21,663 nucleotides of DNA from Deinococcus malanensis (GTDB taxonomy: Bacteria; Deinococcota; Deinococci; Deinococcales; Deinococcaceae), in NCBI RefSeq assembly GCF_014647655.1, contig NZ_BMPP01000022.1, positions 24,153-45,815 on the forward strand, given 5' to 3'. Below are positions 1 through 6,985 of the stretch, piece by piece (position 1 is the stretch's first letter; each line of letters starts with the position of its first letter). The position numbers and the translations under genes are program-made. The notes under the pieces are model-generated. The model saw only the letters and a program-made list of their open reading frames with translations, searched no databases and was not told where the DNA came from.

Positions 1-28
1 CAGCTTTTGTCGCTAGGGTGGTGATTCA

Positions 29-66
29 CAGGTGGGTTCGCCACCTGAGAGCTGCGTCTGAACGCA
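29..66. other. Two small inverted repeats upstream of the first gene
   Basis: CAGGTGG (29-35) pairs perfectly with CCACCTG (41-47) around a GTTCG loop, and TGCGT/ACGCA then form a second short hairpin near 53-66. No T-run follows either one. They may be the terminator of a gene outside the window or RNA structure. Frame 3 is open from base 3 to a stop at 105-107, but nothing in it is recognisable as the end of a gene. Confidence 0.3.
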
Positions 67-99
67 GGCCGGCTTGCTTTTCTCCCCGGAAAGATTGGA

Positions 100-105
100 T
101 ACCCT
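100..105 (+). promoter_or_regulatory. -10 box for a leaderless start
   Basis: TACCCT lies 7 nt before the ATG at 113, so transcription would begin at or next to the start codon. No good -35 is visible at 16-18 nt. The same -10/start geometry recurs at several other genes in this window. Confidence 0.45.
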
Positions 106-112
106 AGTGAAA

Positions 113-526
113 ATGTCCCGATTCCTGATCCCCCTTTTGCTGCTAGTTCTCGCTTCTCCGGCGGGGGCTCTGCAGTTCATTGTCTGGGACCGTGATTTCC
201 AGACAAAGGTCGGATATGGGGAAAGCAGCGGCGGCAAATTCAATGTGCAGTTGCTCCCGCGCTACAGTGGACCGGTCGTGGTGTTGTTTTCCCAGACAGA
301 TGAGGAACGCCGGCGCGCCACGTTTCCTACCCTGCTGAGTCGCTACGACGGCTTCCTGCGGGGAGGGCAACTGATTATTGAGACCCCGGGAAACGACGAC
401 GTGACACTCTCAAAGTTCCTGGCTACCTTCCGGCTGAGTGTCAGTGTGCAGTCGACGGGACAGACCCTGACGTTACCAGGCCTGAAGGTCGCCGGGCCGG
501 ATAACATCAAGATCAACAACAAGTAG
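113..526 (+). CDS. Predicted secreted protein of unknown function
   Basis: This 137-residue protein matches no family I recognise. The N-terminus reads MSRFLIPLLLLVLASPAGA, a typical signal peptide: a basic residue, a leucine-rich core and an AGA-type cleavage site near residue 19. The mature part of about 118 residues looks beta-rich, with no cysteines and no visible catalytic motif, and ends in a lysine/asparagine-rich tail. ATG 113 is preferred over GTG 107 and the upstream in-frame TTG at 74 because the signal peptide starts there and a -10 box sits 7 nt upstream. The response regulator begins 16 nt downstream with its own strong ribosome site, so the two are probably co-transcribed. A role as a sensed or accessory envelope protein is inference only. 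Confidence 0.7.
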   Translation: MSRFLIPLLLLVLASPAGALQFIVWDRDFQTKVGYGESSGGKFNVQLLPRYSGPVVVLFSQTDEERRRATFPTLLSRYDGFLRGGQLIIETPGNDDVTLSKFLATFRLSVSVQSTGQTLTLPGLKVAGPDNIKINNK

Positions 527-541
527 TTCCAGAGGAGGCCT

Positions 542-1201
542 ATGCTTGCGCAGATTCTTGTGGTGGAGGACGACCCGCATCTCGGGCCACTCCTGAAGGA
601 ATACCTGTCCGCCGATTATCAGGTGCATCATTCCGCGACCCTGAAGGACGCGCAGGCCTGGCTGGGCACCCACAGTGCCCAGCTGATTCTGCTGGACCTG
701 AACCTCCCCGACGGGGACGGTCTGGATCTGGTGCAGGCGCTGCGTCAGTACAGCTCGACACCGGTGCTGGTCCTGTCGGCGCGCAGCGGGGTGCAGGAGC
801 GGGTCGCTGGCCTGAATGCTGGAGCCGACGATTACCTCACCAAGCCCTTTGCGATGCCCGAACTCGACGCCCGCATCACCGCGCTGCTGCGCCGCACCGC
901 GGCGGGCACCGGCGTCAACCTAGGCAACACCAGTCTGTCGACCAGCAGCCTGCTGCTGACGGTGGACGAGAAAAACATCAACCTCACCGAGCACGAGGCG
1001 CGCATCCTGGAATTGATGATGCGCACGCCCGAGCGCGTCTTCTCGCGGGCGGATATCGAGTCGCACCTGTACGGCTGGGAAACGCCGAACAGCAACAGTG
1101 TGGAGGTCCGGATCTCCCAGCTGCGCAAAAAGCTCGAACAAGCCGCCAGTGACCTGAGAATCCGCACCATCCGCAATGTCGGCTACGTTCTGCAAACCTG
1201 A
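542..1201 (+). CDS. OmpR/PhoB-family response regulator
   Basis: This cytoplasmic DNA-binding response regulator has 219 residues, a normal length. The receiver domain (about 4-115) has the acidic pair D10/D11, the phosphoacceptor D52 in [11 protein letters not shown], the switch residue S79 and the conserved K101 in TKPF. The C-terminal winged helix (about 128-218) carries the family-typical [22 protein letters not shown] and IRNVGYVL segments. The start is set by GAGGAGG at 532-538, just before ATG 542. It sits between a secreted protein and a histidine kinase, which is its likely partner. All expected phosphotransfer residues are present, so it should be functional. The target genes cannot be read from the sequence. 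Confidence 0.93.
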   Translation: MLAQILVVEDDPHLGPLLKEYLSADYQVHHSATLKDAQAWLGTHSAQLILLDLNLPDGDGLDLVQALRQYSSTPVLVLSARSGVQERVAGLNAGADDYLTKPFAMPELDARITALLRRTAAGTGVNLGNTSLSTSSLLLTVDEKNINLTEHEARILELMMRTPERVFSRADIESHLYGWETPNSNSVEVRISQLRKKLEQAASDLRIRTIRNVGYVLQT

Positions 1202-1211
1202 AGAAAGCTGT

Positions 1212-1238
1212 TTGCCGGTTACGGTTCCCTCCTACACT
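1212..1238 (+). promoter_or_regulatory. Candidate promoter between response regulator and kinase
   Basis: TTGCCG (1212-1217) and TACACT (1233-1238) are separated by 15 nt, or 16 nt if TTTGCC at 1211 is taken as the -35. The -10 ends 6 nt before an ATG at 1245 that opens a 23-codon ORF rather than the kinase itself. The kinase may therefore be transcribed separately from the response regulator. Confidence 0.4.
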
Positions 1239-1244
1239 TCAGCC

Positions 1245-1316
1245 ATGATGTTCCGCAGCACGCGCCGCCTTCCGAGACATTGGAGGCGGCGCCCTGCCGT
1301 CTGGGGACAGTCATGA
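1245..1316 (+). CDS. Putative 23-codon leaderless ORF coupled to the histidine kinase
   Basis: ATG ATG at 1245/1248 lies 6 nt after a TACACT -10 box. The frame runs 23 codons and stops at TGA 1314-1316, overlapping the kinase start as ATGA. The peptide is arginine-rich, begins [16 protein letters not shown], and resembles no family known to me. Seen directly: the -10 spacing, the open frame and the overlap. Inferred: a ribosome loading on the 5' end would translate this ORF and re-initiate on the kinase, tying kinase output to the mini-ORF. It could also be chance, because short frames are common in GC-rich DNA. Confidence 0.4.
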   Translation: MMFRSTRRLPRHWRRRPAVWGQS

Positions 1317-2695
1317 CCCGCCATGTGGCTCTGAGTACGGCGCGCGTGGCGTGGCGCCACAGCCTGCGCTTCCGGCTGGCTCTGGTGTATTCGCTGGTCG
1401 CCCTGGCCATCACCACACTGATCGGGCTGGTGGTGGTCACATTGCTGCTGGGCAGCATGGACCGGCAGTTTGACGCGCGCCTGAACGAGCGGGCGGACGT
1501 ACTGGCCGATCAGTTCACCAATCTCAGCAAGGGACTGGGGGAGCGGCCTCCGGCCATCACGGGGTTCACAGTTCTGGTCGACGCCCAGAACCGCGTGGCG
1601 CTGAGCAGCAACGGACTGAACATGGAGCCGGGAGAACCATTTCCCCAGCTCAACGAGTACCGGCTGCCCCTCCAGGGCACCCGGGTCCGCGCCGTGACCC
1701 GCAAGGCCGGCGGCTTCGGCACCCTGTGGGTGGGATTGCCAGAGGACGACCTGATCGCCGCACGGGAAAGTGCCATGCGCGCGTTGCTGCTCTCGGCGTT
1801 GATCACGCCTGCGCTGATGCTGCTGCTGGGCTGGTGGGTCGGGCGCCGGGCGCTGGCCGGGTTGGGCCAGGCTGCCGACCTGGCCGACCGCATCGACCCC
1901 ACCCGCAGCCTGGCCACCCTGCCGCTGCCCGTGCGCGAGGACGAGGTCCACCGCCTGCTGGCGGCCATCAACCGCCTGCTGGTGCGTATCGAGGCGGGGC
2001 AGGCCCGTGAAAAGCAGCTGCTGGGGCAGATCGTCCACGAACTGGGTGCTCCACTGACGGTCCTTAAGGCCTCCCTGAACCGCGCCGCCGAACGCACCGG
2101 TGACCTTGAGGTCGGCCGCGCAGCCCTGGTAGCCGACGAACTGACCTTTACCACCCAGGATCTGATGCAGCTGGCCCGAGGTCAGCTGGAAATGAAGATG
2201 GTCTGGCATTACATTCCTGCCCGGACACTGCTGGGCCGGCTCGACCGGCTGGTTCCGGGCACCAGTTTCGAGGGCGACTGGAGCGGGGGGATCTTGTGTG
2301 ACCCGGACCGCTTAACCCAGGCCCTGCGCAACCTGCTGGCCAATGCCCGCCGCGCGGCCGGTCCGGAAGGCACTGTCAGCCTGACCCTGGAAGATACCCC
2401 TGAGCAGGTGCGATTTGTCGTTCAGGACAGTGGCCCCGGCCTGCCTCCGGAACTGGGTGATCGCATCTTCGAGCCGTTTATCAGCGGCGCCGGAAGCAGC
2501 GGCCTGGGTCTGAGCGTCAGCCGGCAGATTGCCCTGATGCACGGCGGCAACCTGACCGGCAGCAACCAGGCAGGCGGCGCCCAGTTCGTGCTGTGCCTTC
2601 CCGGCGCCGCACTGGGTGATGACCACGATGAGGATCAGCACCACGACGATACCGAGCTGGCGGAGGTCTCCACACCTGCGGCCGCACGCCCGTGA
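1313..2695 (+). CDS. Membrane sensor histidine kinase
   Basis: This 460-residue inner-membrane kinase is the likely partner of the upstream response regulator. TM1 spans about residues 22-46, an extracytoplasmic sensor region 48-155, TM2 about 157-180, and then a HAMP-like linker. The H-box [10 protein letters not shown] places the phosphorylated histidine at H242. The ATP domain has an N-box ([10 protein letters not shown]344), a G1 box DSGPG (372-376), an F-box IFEPF and a G2 box SGLGLS. ATG 1313 follows GGGGA at 1303-1307. An in-frame TTG at 1280 would add 11 residues but has no better ribosome site. The C-terminus beyond the ATPase fold carries an unusual Asp/His-rich run ([11 protein letters not shown]) that may bind metal. 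The signal sensed is unknown. Confidence 0.9.
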   Translation: MTRHVALSTARVAWRHSLRFRLALVYSLVALAITTLIGLVVVTLLLGSMDRQFDARLNERADVLADQFTNLSKGLGERPPAITGFTVLVDAQNRVALSSNGLNMEPGEPFPQLNEYRLPLQGTRVRAVTRKAGGFGTLWVGLPEDDLIAARESAMRALLLSALITPALMLLLGWWVGRRALAGLGQAADLADRIDPTRSLATLPLPVREDEVHRLLAAINRLLVRIEAGQAREKQLLGQIVHELGAPLTVLKASLNRAAERTGDLEVGRAALVADELTFTTQDLMQLARGQLEMKMVWHYIPARTLLGRLDRLVPGTSFEGDWSGGILCDPDRLTQALRNLLANARRAAGPEGTVSLTLEDTPEQVRFVVQDSGPGLPPELGDRIFEPFISGAGSSGLGLSVSRQIALMHGGNLTGSNQAGGAQFVLCLPGAALGDDHDEDQHHDDTELAEVSTPAAARP

Positions 2696-2704
2696 GCCCG
2701 CCGG

Positions 2705-2710
2705 TATGCT
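2705..2710 (+). promoter_or_regulatory. -10 box for leaderless dprA
   Basis: TATGCT ends 6 nt before the GTG start at 2717, which fits a leaderless transcript. It lies 10 nt after the kinase stop codon, so dprA may have its own promoter as well as read-through. No clear -35 is visible. Confidence 0.5.
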
Positions 2711-2716
2711 GCGCCG

Positions 2717-3823
2717 GTGCCCCTGCCTGACCTGCCGCCTCCCGCTGCATTGACCGAGTCCGGCGAGGCCGAACTGCTCGCCCTGCTGACCCTGCGCTTT
2801 ACGCCTTATCTGGGACCGCGGCGGATTGAAAGCCTGCGCCGCCACTTCGGCACCGCCCATGAAGCCCTGAACGCTCCTCTAAGCGCCGTACGGGAGGTAG
2901 CTGGCCTGGATTCCCGCAGCGTCGCGGCCCTGGGAGATGCCAGGGCGGCCACACAGGCCGAAGCGGAGCTTCAGCTGGCCCGCCGTCTGGGCGTTACCCT
3001 GCTAGGCCGCGGCCTGGAGGGGTATCCCCCGGCGCTGGAGGCTCTGGGGGACCCGCCTGCGGTGCTGTGGGTGCGTGGGCCCCTGCCCGAGTTGCCGGTG
3101 GTTCCCAGGAGTATCGGCATTGTGGGCACCCGGGCAGCCAGTCCCCATGCACTGAGCATGGCCCGGCTGCTCGCTGCTGAACTGGCCCACGCCGGGATCA
3201 CCGTGGTCAGTGGCCTGGCACGCGGCGTAGACACCGCAGCCCACACTGCTGCGGTGGATGCAGGCGGCCAGAGCCTCGCAGTTCTGGGCAGCGCCGTGAA
3301 CCGCATCTATCCTCCAGAGAACGAGGCGCTCTCAGAGCGGCTCACCCTGGTCAGCGAGTATCCACTGGGCACCGGTCCTGCCCAGCATCACTTTCCGACG
3401 CGCAACCGCCTGATCGCTGCCCTGTCGGCAGGCACGCTGGTGATCGAGGGCGAGCACAGGTCCGGTTCGCTGATCACGGCCGTGCATGCCCTGGAGTGCG
3501 GCCGGACTGTCTTTGCGATGCCGGGAAGGGCCGGTGACCCACGCGCCGCCGGTCCCCATCAACTGCTGCGCGACGGCGCGGTCCTTACCGAAACGGCGCA
3601 GGACATTCTTCGGGAATTCGGCTGGGACAGCGCCCCCGCGCGGCCACTGCCGGTCCTGCCGCCGGATCAGGCAGCGGTTGTTCAGGCGCTGGGCACTCCC
3701 GCCACACTCGACGACCTGCAGGCGACGACCCGGCTTCCCCTCCCGGAACTGCAGACCGCCCTGGTGATGCTGCAGCTCCAGGGGCTGGCGGAGGAAAGCG
3801 GTGGCCGGTGGGCCCGGCGCTAG
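2717..3823 (+). CDS. dprA: DNA-processing protein DprA
   Basis: DprA binds incoming single-stranded DNA during natural transformation and loads RecA onto it. The 368-residue protein has the usual layout: an N-terminal helix-hairpin-helix-like region (about 20-90), a Rossmann-like core with [54 protein letters not shown] and [12 protein letters not shown], and a C-terminal winged helix (about 310-365). The GTG start lacks a ribosome site but follows a -10 box by 6 nt, so it is probably leaderless. Its stop codon overlaps the stop of the convergent downstream gene by four bases (CTAG). Deinococci are naturally transformable, which fits. Identification is confident. Confidence 0.95.
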   Translation: MPLPDLPPPAALTESGEAELLALLTLRFTPYLGPRRIESLRRHFGTAHEALNAPLSAVREVAGLDSRSVAALGDARAATQAEAELQLARRLGVTLLGRGLEGYPPALEALGDPPAVLWVRGPLPELPVVPRSIGIVGTRAASPHALSMARLLAAELAHAGITVVSGLARGVDTAAHTAAVDAGGQSLAVLGSAVNRIYPPENEALSERLTLVSEYPLGTGPAQHHFPTRNRLIAALSAGTLVIEGEHRSGSLITAVHALECGRTVFAMPGRAGDPRAAGPHQLLRDGAVLTETAQDILREFGWDSAPARPLPVLPPDQAAVVQALGTPATLDDLQATTRLPLPELQTALVMLQLQGLAEESGGRWARR

Positions 3824-4131
3824 GACGGCGCCGTTTCCTGGAGGTCCAGGTGCTGCGGCCCGAAGTCCTTTTCCACATCCACCCGGACCGGTCCCTGAAG
3901 GGTCACTCCCTCCTGAGCCGGGTCCAGCAGCTCTGGCAGCCGCTGGCGCAGGCCGGCCGCAAGCTGCGCCCCACTTCCAATGACGCCGTCGGCCTGCGGA
4001 TCCAGAATCAGGCTCCAGCCTCCACCCTCCCAGGTCACCCGGACCGTCAGCGCCTCTCCCCGTTGCAGGGCGGCGAGTTCCAGGTCATCGATCCGGACAC
4101 GGACCCCCCGCGCAGTGAAGCGGACTTTCAT
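3820..4131 (-). CDS. Small conserved-looking protein, DUF7009-like
   Basis: This 103-residue soluble protein starts [14 protein letters not shown]. Its KVRF...VRI start and its VEKDF segment near the C-terminus resemble a family of small bacterial proteins of unknown function catalogued as DUF7009. That link is from memory of the pattern and is tentative. A longer frame extends upstream to 4245, but ATG at 4131 is favoured because TATGCT on this strand ends 6 nt before it, giving a leaderless start, and because the extension would overlap the divergent gene. It converges on dprA, the two stops sharing CTAG, and is divergent from the epimerase gene. No catalytic motif is visible. Confidence 0.7.
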   Translation of the reverse strand: MKVRFTARGVRVRIDDLELAALQRGEALTVRVTWEGGGWSLILDPQADGVIGSGAQLAAGLRQRLPELLDPAQEGVTLQGPVRVDVEKDFGPQHLDLQETAPS

Positions 4132-4137
4132 GATGGC

Positions 4138-4164
4138 AGCATAGCCCGCTGCGGGACTTAAGCT
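4138..4164. promoter_or_regulatory. Divergent pair of leaderless -10 boxes
   Basis: On the minus strand TATGCT (4138-4143) ends 6 nt before the ATG at 4131. On the plus strand TAAGCT (4159-4164) ends 6 nt before ATG 4171. The two start codons are only 39 nt apart, so the promoters overlap and polymerases would compete. Neither has a recognisable -35. Confidence 0.5.
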
Positions 4165-4170
4165 GGTGGC

Positions 4171-5130
4171 ATGAACATTCTGGTTCTGGGCGGCACGCAG
4201 TTTGTCGGGCGGCATATCGTTGAAGCGTTTCTTGTGGCGGGCCATACGGTCAGCATCCTGACGCGCGGGAAGTCGGCCGACGACCTGCCTGCACAGGTGG
4301 AGCGGCTGCAGGGCGACCGGAACCAGGGCCCGGAAGGACTCTCAGCGCTGACAGGCCGGCAGTGGGACGCCTGCGTGGACGTCAGCGGCTACACCCCCGC
4401 CCAGGTCCGGGCCAGCGCCGAGCTGCTTCGTGACCGTGTCAGGCAATACGTGTTTATCAGCACGGTGAGTGTCTATGCCGAAGCCGGCCGGCACCCGGTG
4501 CGCGAGGACGACCCCCTGCTGCCGCCCGCCGCTGAAGACGTCACAGAGGTGACCGGTGAGACCTACGGCCCACTGAAGGTCACCTGCGAGGCCATCGTTC
4601 AGGAAGTGTACGGCGGGAACTGCGCCATTCTGCGCCCACAGATCGTCGCGGGTCCCTATGACCACACCGCCCGGTATCCCTACTGGGTGGACCGGGCCGG
4701 CAGGGGAGGGGAGATGCTGGCTCCCGGTGACGGCACGGACCATGTCCAGGTTATCGACGCGCGTGACCAGGCCCGCTTCACCGTCAAAGTGGTGGAGGAG
4801 CACATCAGCGGCGTCTTCAATCTTGCCGGCCCGCGCCTGAGCTGGTCCGAGTTCCTGACCGTCCTGGGAGCCGCCCAGCCTCGCTGGCTTCCCCACGAGA
4901 CGCTGCAGGCTCATGGCCTGGGTCACCGGGAACTGCCGCTGTATCTGCCTGAGCACAGCGAGCAGGGCGGCCTGATGGACGTGAGTCCGCAGCGGGCACT
5001 CTCCGCCGGTTTGGTTCATACCAGTCCCTCGGTCACGGCCGCCGACACCCGCGCCTGGAGCCAGAATGCCGGGCTGAGCTACGCCCTGACTCCGGAGCGG
5101 GAGCAGGAGATCCTCAGCGCCGTTCCCTGA
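4171..5130 (+). CDS. NAD-dependent epimerase/dehydratase-family protein
   Basis: This 319-residue extended short-chain dehydrogenase-like protein has an N-terminal Rossmann fold with MNILVLGGTQFVGR (GGTxFxG at residues 7-13), a variant glycine motif found in atypical epimerases and the CSP41-like branch. A YGPLK segment gives the YxxxK pair Y132/K136 of the catalytic site, preceded by the serine/threonine-rich strand VFISTVSVYAE. Family members act on nucleotide sugars or related substrates, and this one's substrate cannot be predicted. Having both motifs suggests it is an active enzyme and not a degenerate RNA-binding member. The start is leaderless, with TAAGCT 6 nt upstream. It precedes dnaA by about 90 bp. 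Confidence 0.85.
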   Translation: MNILVLGGTQFVGRHIVEAFLVAGHTVSILTRGKSADDLPAQVERLQGDRNQGPEGLSALTGRQWDACVDVSGYTPAQVRASAELLRDRVRQYVFISTVSVYAEAGRHPVREDDPLLPPAAEDVTEVTGETYGPLKVTCEAIVQEVYGGNCAILRPQIVAGPYDHTARYPYWVDRAGRGGEMLAPGDGTDHVQVIDARDQARFTVKVVEEHISGVFNLAGPRLSWSEFLTVLGAAQPRWLPHETLQAHGLGHRELPLYLPEHSEQGGLMDVSPQRALSAGLVHTSPSVTAADTRAWSQNAGLSYALTPEREQEILSAVP

Positions 5131-5182
5131 GATTTCCAGTTCTTTCTCGCCTGTCTGCAGAGAGAAGCGTAGAGGCGGATGG

Positions 5183-5188
5183 TATTCT
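5183..5188 (+). promoter_or_regulatory. Candidate -10 box of dnaA
   Basis: TATTCT lies about 35 nt upstream of the proposed dnaA start, giving a leader of roughly 25-30 nt that would include the ribosome site. No convincing -35 and no DnaA box is visible in 5131-5210. Confidence 0.4.
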
Positions 5189-5207
5189 GACCGCGCACTA
5201 GCAGGTC

Positions 5208-5215
5208 AAGGGAGG
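5208..5215 (+). promoter_or_regulatory. Ribosome binding site that sets an ATC start for dnaA
   Basis: AAGGGAGG is an excellent Shine-Dalgarno sequence. It overlaps the GTG at 5215, so that codon cannot be its start. The codon at ideal spacing, 8 nt after the site, is ATC at 5224, followed by SQEIW, the usual start of deinococcal DnaA. Confidence 0.7.
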
Positions 5216-5223
5216 TGCGCTTT

Positions 5224-6594
5224 ATCTCGCAGGAAATCTGGGCGGACGTGCTGGGTTACGTCCGCAAAAACATCTCGGAAGTGGAGTATCACACCTGGTT
5301 TGCGCCGGTCAAGAATCTGGGCGTACAGGAAGGGTCGCTGGTACTGGGAGTGCGCAATTCGTTTGCGCAGGAATGGTTCCGCAAGCATTATCTGGAACTG
5401 CTCGAAGACGCCCTGAGGTCCCTGGGCGCCCAGCATCCACAGGTCAGTTTTCAGGTGCTGCCGGCCGCCCAGGACGCGCTGCTGCTGCCCAGTGACCCAC
5501 CGCCCGCCCCGCCTGTGCCAGGTCGGGTCAGCGCACCTCCCCCCAGCGACAACCGCAAGACCCTGAACCCCAAATACACCTTCGAGAATTTCGTGGTCGG
5601 GCCGAACAACAACCTCGCCCACGCGGCAGCTCTGGCGGTCGCCGAGTCGCCGGGCAAAGCCTACAATCCACTGTTTATCTACGGGGATGTGGGCCTGGGC
5701 AAGACCCACCTGATGCACGCGGTGGGCCATTACATCGCCGAGCGCTTCCCGGAAAAGCGTATCGAGTACGTCTCTACCGAGACGTTCACGAATGAGCTGA
5801 TCAATGCCATTCGCGAGGACAAGACCACGCAATTTCGCAACCGTTACCGCTCGGTGGACCTGCTGCTGGTCGACGACATTCAGTTTCTGGCCGGCAAGGA
5901 GCGCACGCAGGAGGAGTTTTTCCATACCTTCAACGCGCTCTATGAGAACCACAAGCAGATCATCCTGAGTTCGGACCGGCCGCCCAAGGATATTCAGACC
6001 CTCGAAGGCCGGCTGCGCAGCCGCTTTGAATGGGGGCTGATCACCGATATCCAATCCCCGGAATTCGAAACGCGTGTGGCGATTCTCAAGATGAACGCCG
6101 AGCACAACCGCATCGATATTCCCCAGGAAGTCCTGGAGCTGATCGCGCGGCAGGTCACCACCAACATCCGGGAGCTTGAAGGCGCCCTGATGCGCGTGGT
6201 GGCCTTCAGCAGCCTGAACAACGTGCCTTTCTCGCGCGCTGTGGCGTCTAAGGCGCTGAGCAATGTGTTCGCGCCGCAGGAAGTCAAGGTCGAGATGATG
6301 GATGTGCTCCGCCAGGTCGCCTCGCACTTCAACATGCCGCCCGACGTCATCCGCGGGTCCGGGCGGGTCCGCGAGGTCGTGGTGCCGCGTCAGGTGGCGC
6401 AGTACCTGATCCGTGATCTGACTGATCACTCGCTGCCGGAGATCGGGCAGTTCTTCGGGCGTGATCACAGCACGGTCATGCACGCCATCAGCAAGGTCAC
6501 CGAACAGCTGGGAAAGGACCCGGAACTCACGGCGGCGGTGGAGACCCTGCGGCGCAAGATGAAAGGTCTGGAAGACGAGGACTCCCGAGCATGA
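5224..6594 (+). CDS. dnaA: Chromosomal replication initiator DnaA (ATC start)
   Basis: DnaA is the AAA+ ATPase that binds DnaA boxes and melts the origin. From ATC 5224 it is 456 residues. Domain I is about 1-80 and a proline-rich linker 80-108. The AAA+ core has Walker A GDVGLGKT (154-161) and Walker B LLLVDD (D217/D218). Domain IV, the helix-turn-helix, has the signature [10 protein letters not shown] (R413, D414, H415). In-frame GTG 5215 is the alternative start (459 residues), but it lies inside the ribosome site. Proteomics on Deinococcus deserti showed DnaA starting at ATC, which supports this choice. It is immediately followed by the origin and then dnaN, the common bacterial order. 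Confidence 0.97.
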   Translation: MSQEIWADVLGYVRKNISEVEYHTWFAPVKNLGVQEGSLVLGVRNSFAQEWFRKHYLELLEDALRSLGAQHPQVSFQVLPAAQDALLLPSDPPPAPPVPGRVSAPPPSDNRKTLNPKYTFENFVVGPNNNLAHAAALAVAESPGKAYNPLFIYGDVGLGKTHLMHAVGHYIAERFPEKRIEYVSTETFTNELINAIREDKTTQFRNRYRSVDLLLVDDIQFLAGKERTQEEFFHTFNALYENHKQIILSSDRPPKDIQTLEGRLRSRFEWGLITDIQSPEFETRVAILKMNAEHNRIDIPQEVLELIARQVTTNIRELEGALMRVVAFSSLNNVPFSRAVASKALSNVFAPQEVKVEMMDVLRQVASHFNMPPDVIRGSGRVREVVVPRQVAQYLIRDLTDHSLPEIGQFFGRDHSTVMHAISKVTEQLGKDPELTAAVETLRRKMKGLEDEDSRA

Positions 6595-6664
6595 ATGGCG
6601 CCGTCGAGGGTCGGTACAGAGGTTCCAAGCTGCGTTCCATACGCCTGTGCCAAATTTCACTTCC

Positions 6665-6757
6665 TGTGGATAAGTCTGTGGATAACCTGTGGATAACTCC
6701 TTCAAAAGCTGTGGATAAGTCTGTGGATAACCAGGCGCGGTTTTCTCCTGTGGATAA
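6665..6757 (-). repeat. Six DnaA boxes, minus-strand orientation
   Basis: Perfect TGTGGATAA occurs at 6665-6673, 6677-6685, 6688-6696, 6710-6718, 6722-6730 and 6749-6757. Most start-to-start distances are 11-12 or 22 nt, close to whole helical turns, so bound DnaA molecules would line up on one face of the DNA. The last step of 27 nt breaks the phase. Confidence 0.95.
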
Positions 6758-6766
6758 CCCGCCAAG

Positions 6767-6862
6767 TTATCCACAGGTTATCCACAGGAAAGGCCCACTT
6801 ATCCACAATTTTATCCACAGGATAAAGTAGCTCCTGGACGCATTCTAAGTCACTTATCCACA
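6767..6862 (+). repeat. Five DnaA boxes, plus-strand orientation
   Basis: Perfect TTATCCACA occurs at 6767-6775, 6778-6786, 6799-6807, 6811-6819 and 6854-6862. A degenerate GTTTCCACA follows directly at 6863-6871. Spacing is again 11, 21 and 12 nt, then 43 nt to the last box. The final box points at the trio tract and is the likely anchor for strand opening. Confidence 0.95.
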
Positions 6863-6875
6863 GTTTCCACAGGCC

Positions 6876-6893
6876 CTATTACTACTACTACTA
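6876..6893 (+). other. DnaA-trio tract
   Basis: Six consecutive trinucleotides read CTA TTA CTA CTA CTA CTA. They follow a box, a degenerate box and a short GC-rich spacer (AGGCCC). This matches the basal origin-unwinding layout described for Bacillus subtilis, where DnaA spreads from the box onto single-stranded 3'-GAT-5' trios. Confidence 0.75.
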
Positions 6894-6937
6894 TGTTTAT
6901 TAAGTAAATAGAACAGAAAAGAATAGAGATTTCTGAA
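6894..6937. other. AT-rich unwinding element
   Basis: About 44 bp of mostly A/T sequence directly follow the trio tract, in sharp contrast to the GC-rich surroundings. This is the likely first melted region, on the dnaN side of the origin. Confidence 0.7.
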
Positions 6938-6985
6938 GGGTCTCCCAGATTCAGGTCAGTTCCCGAGAAAAGGCAGGCATATTGC

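Larger units (their letters stand above)
6595..6985. other. oriC: Replication origin (oriC), dnaA-dnaN intergenic region
   Basis: This 391-bp gap holds eleven exact TTATCCACA boxes, a DnaA-trio tract and an AT-rich segment, in the order expected of a functional origin. Six boxes on the minus strand (6665-6757) are followed by five on the plus strand (6767-6862), then trinucleotide repeats (6876-6893), then AT-rich DNA (6894-6937) running up to dnaN. No real gene lies here. An open frame at 6591-6830 merely reads through the repeats. Confidence 0.93.

Noticed and set aside
3..107. Open frame at the left edge as the end of an upstream gene
   Set aside because: No recognisable protein is encoded, two hairpins lie inside it, and 35 codons are too few to judge.
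1232..2209. 325-codon minus-strand frame opposite the histidine kinase
   Set aside because: It is Gln-rich shadow sequence, and the kinase motifs on the plus strand account for this region.
5206..6774. 522-codon minus-strand frame opposite dnaA
   Set aside because: It is an antisense shadow of a GC-rich gene. It has no family motifs and runs into the DnaA-box repeats.
6591..6830. 79-codon frame with repeated VDKSVDN-like units
   Set aside because: The repeats are just translated DnaA boxes. The frame lies entirely in the origin and has no independent support.
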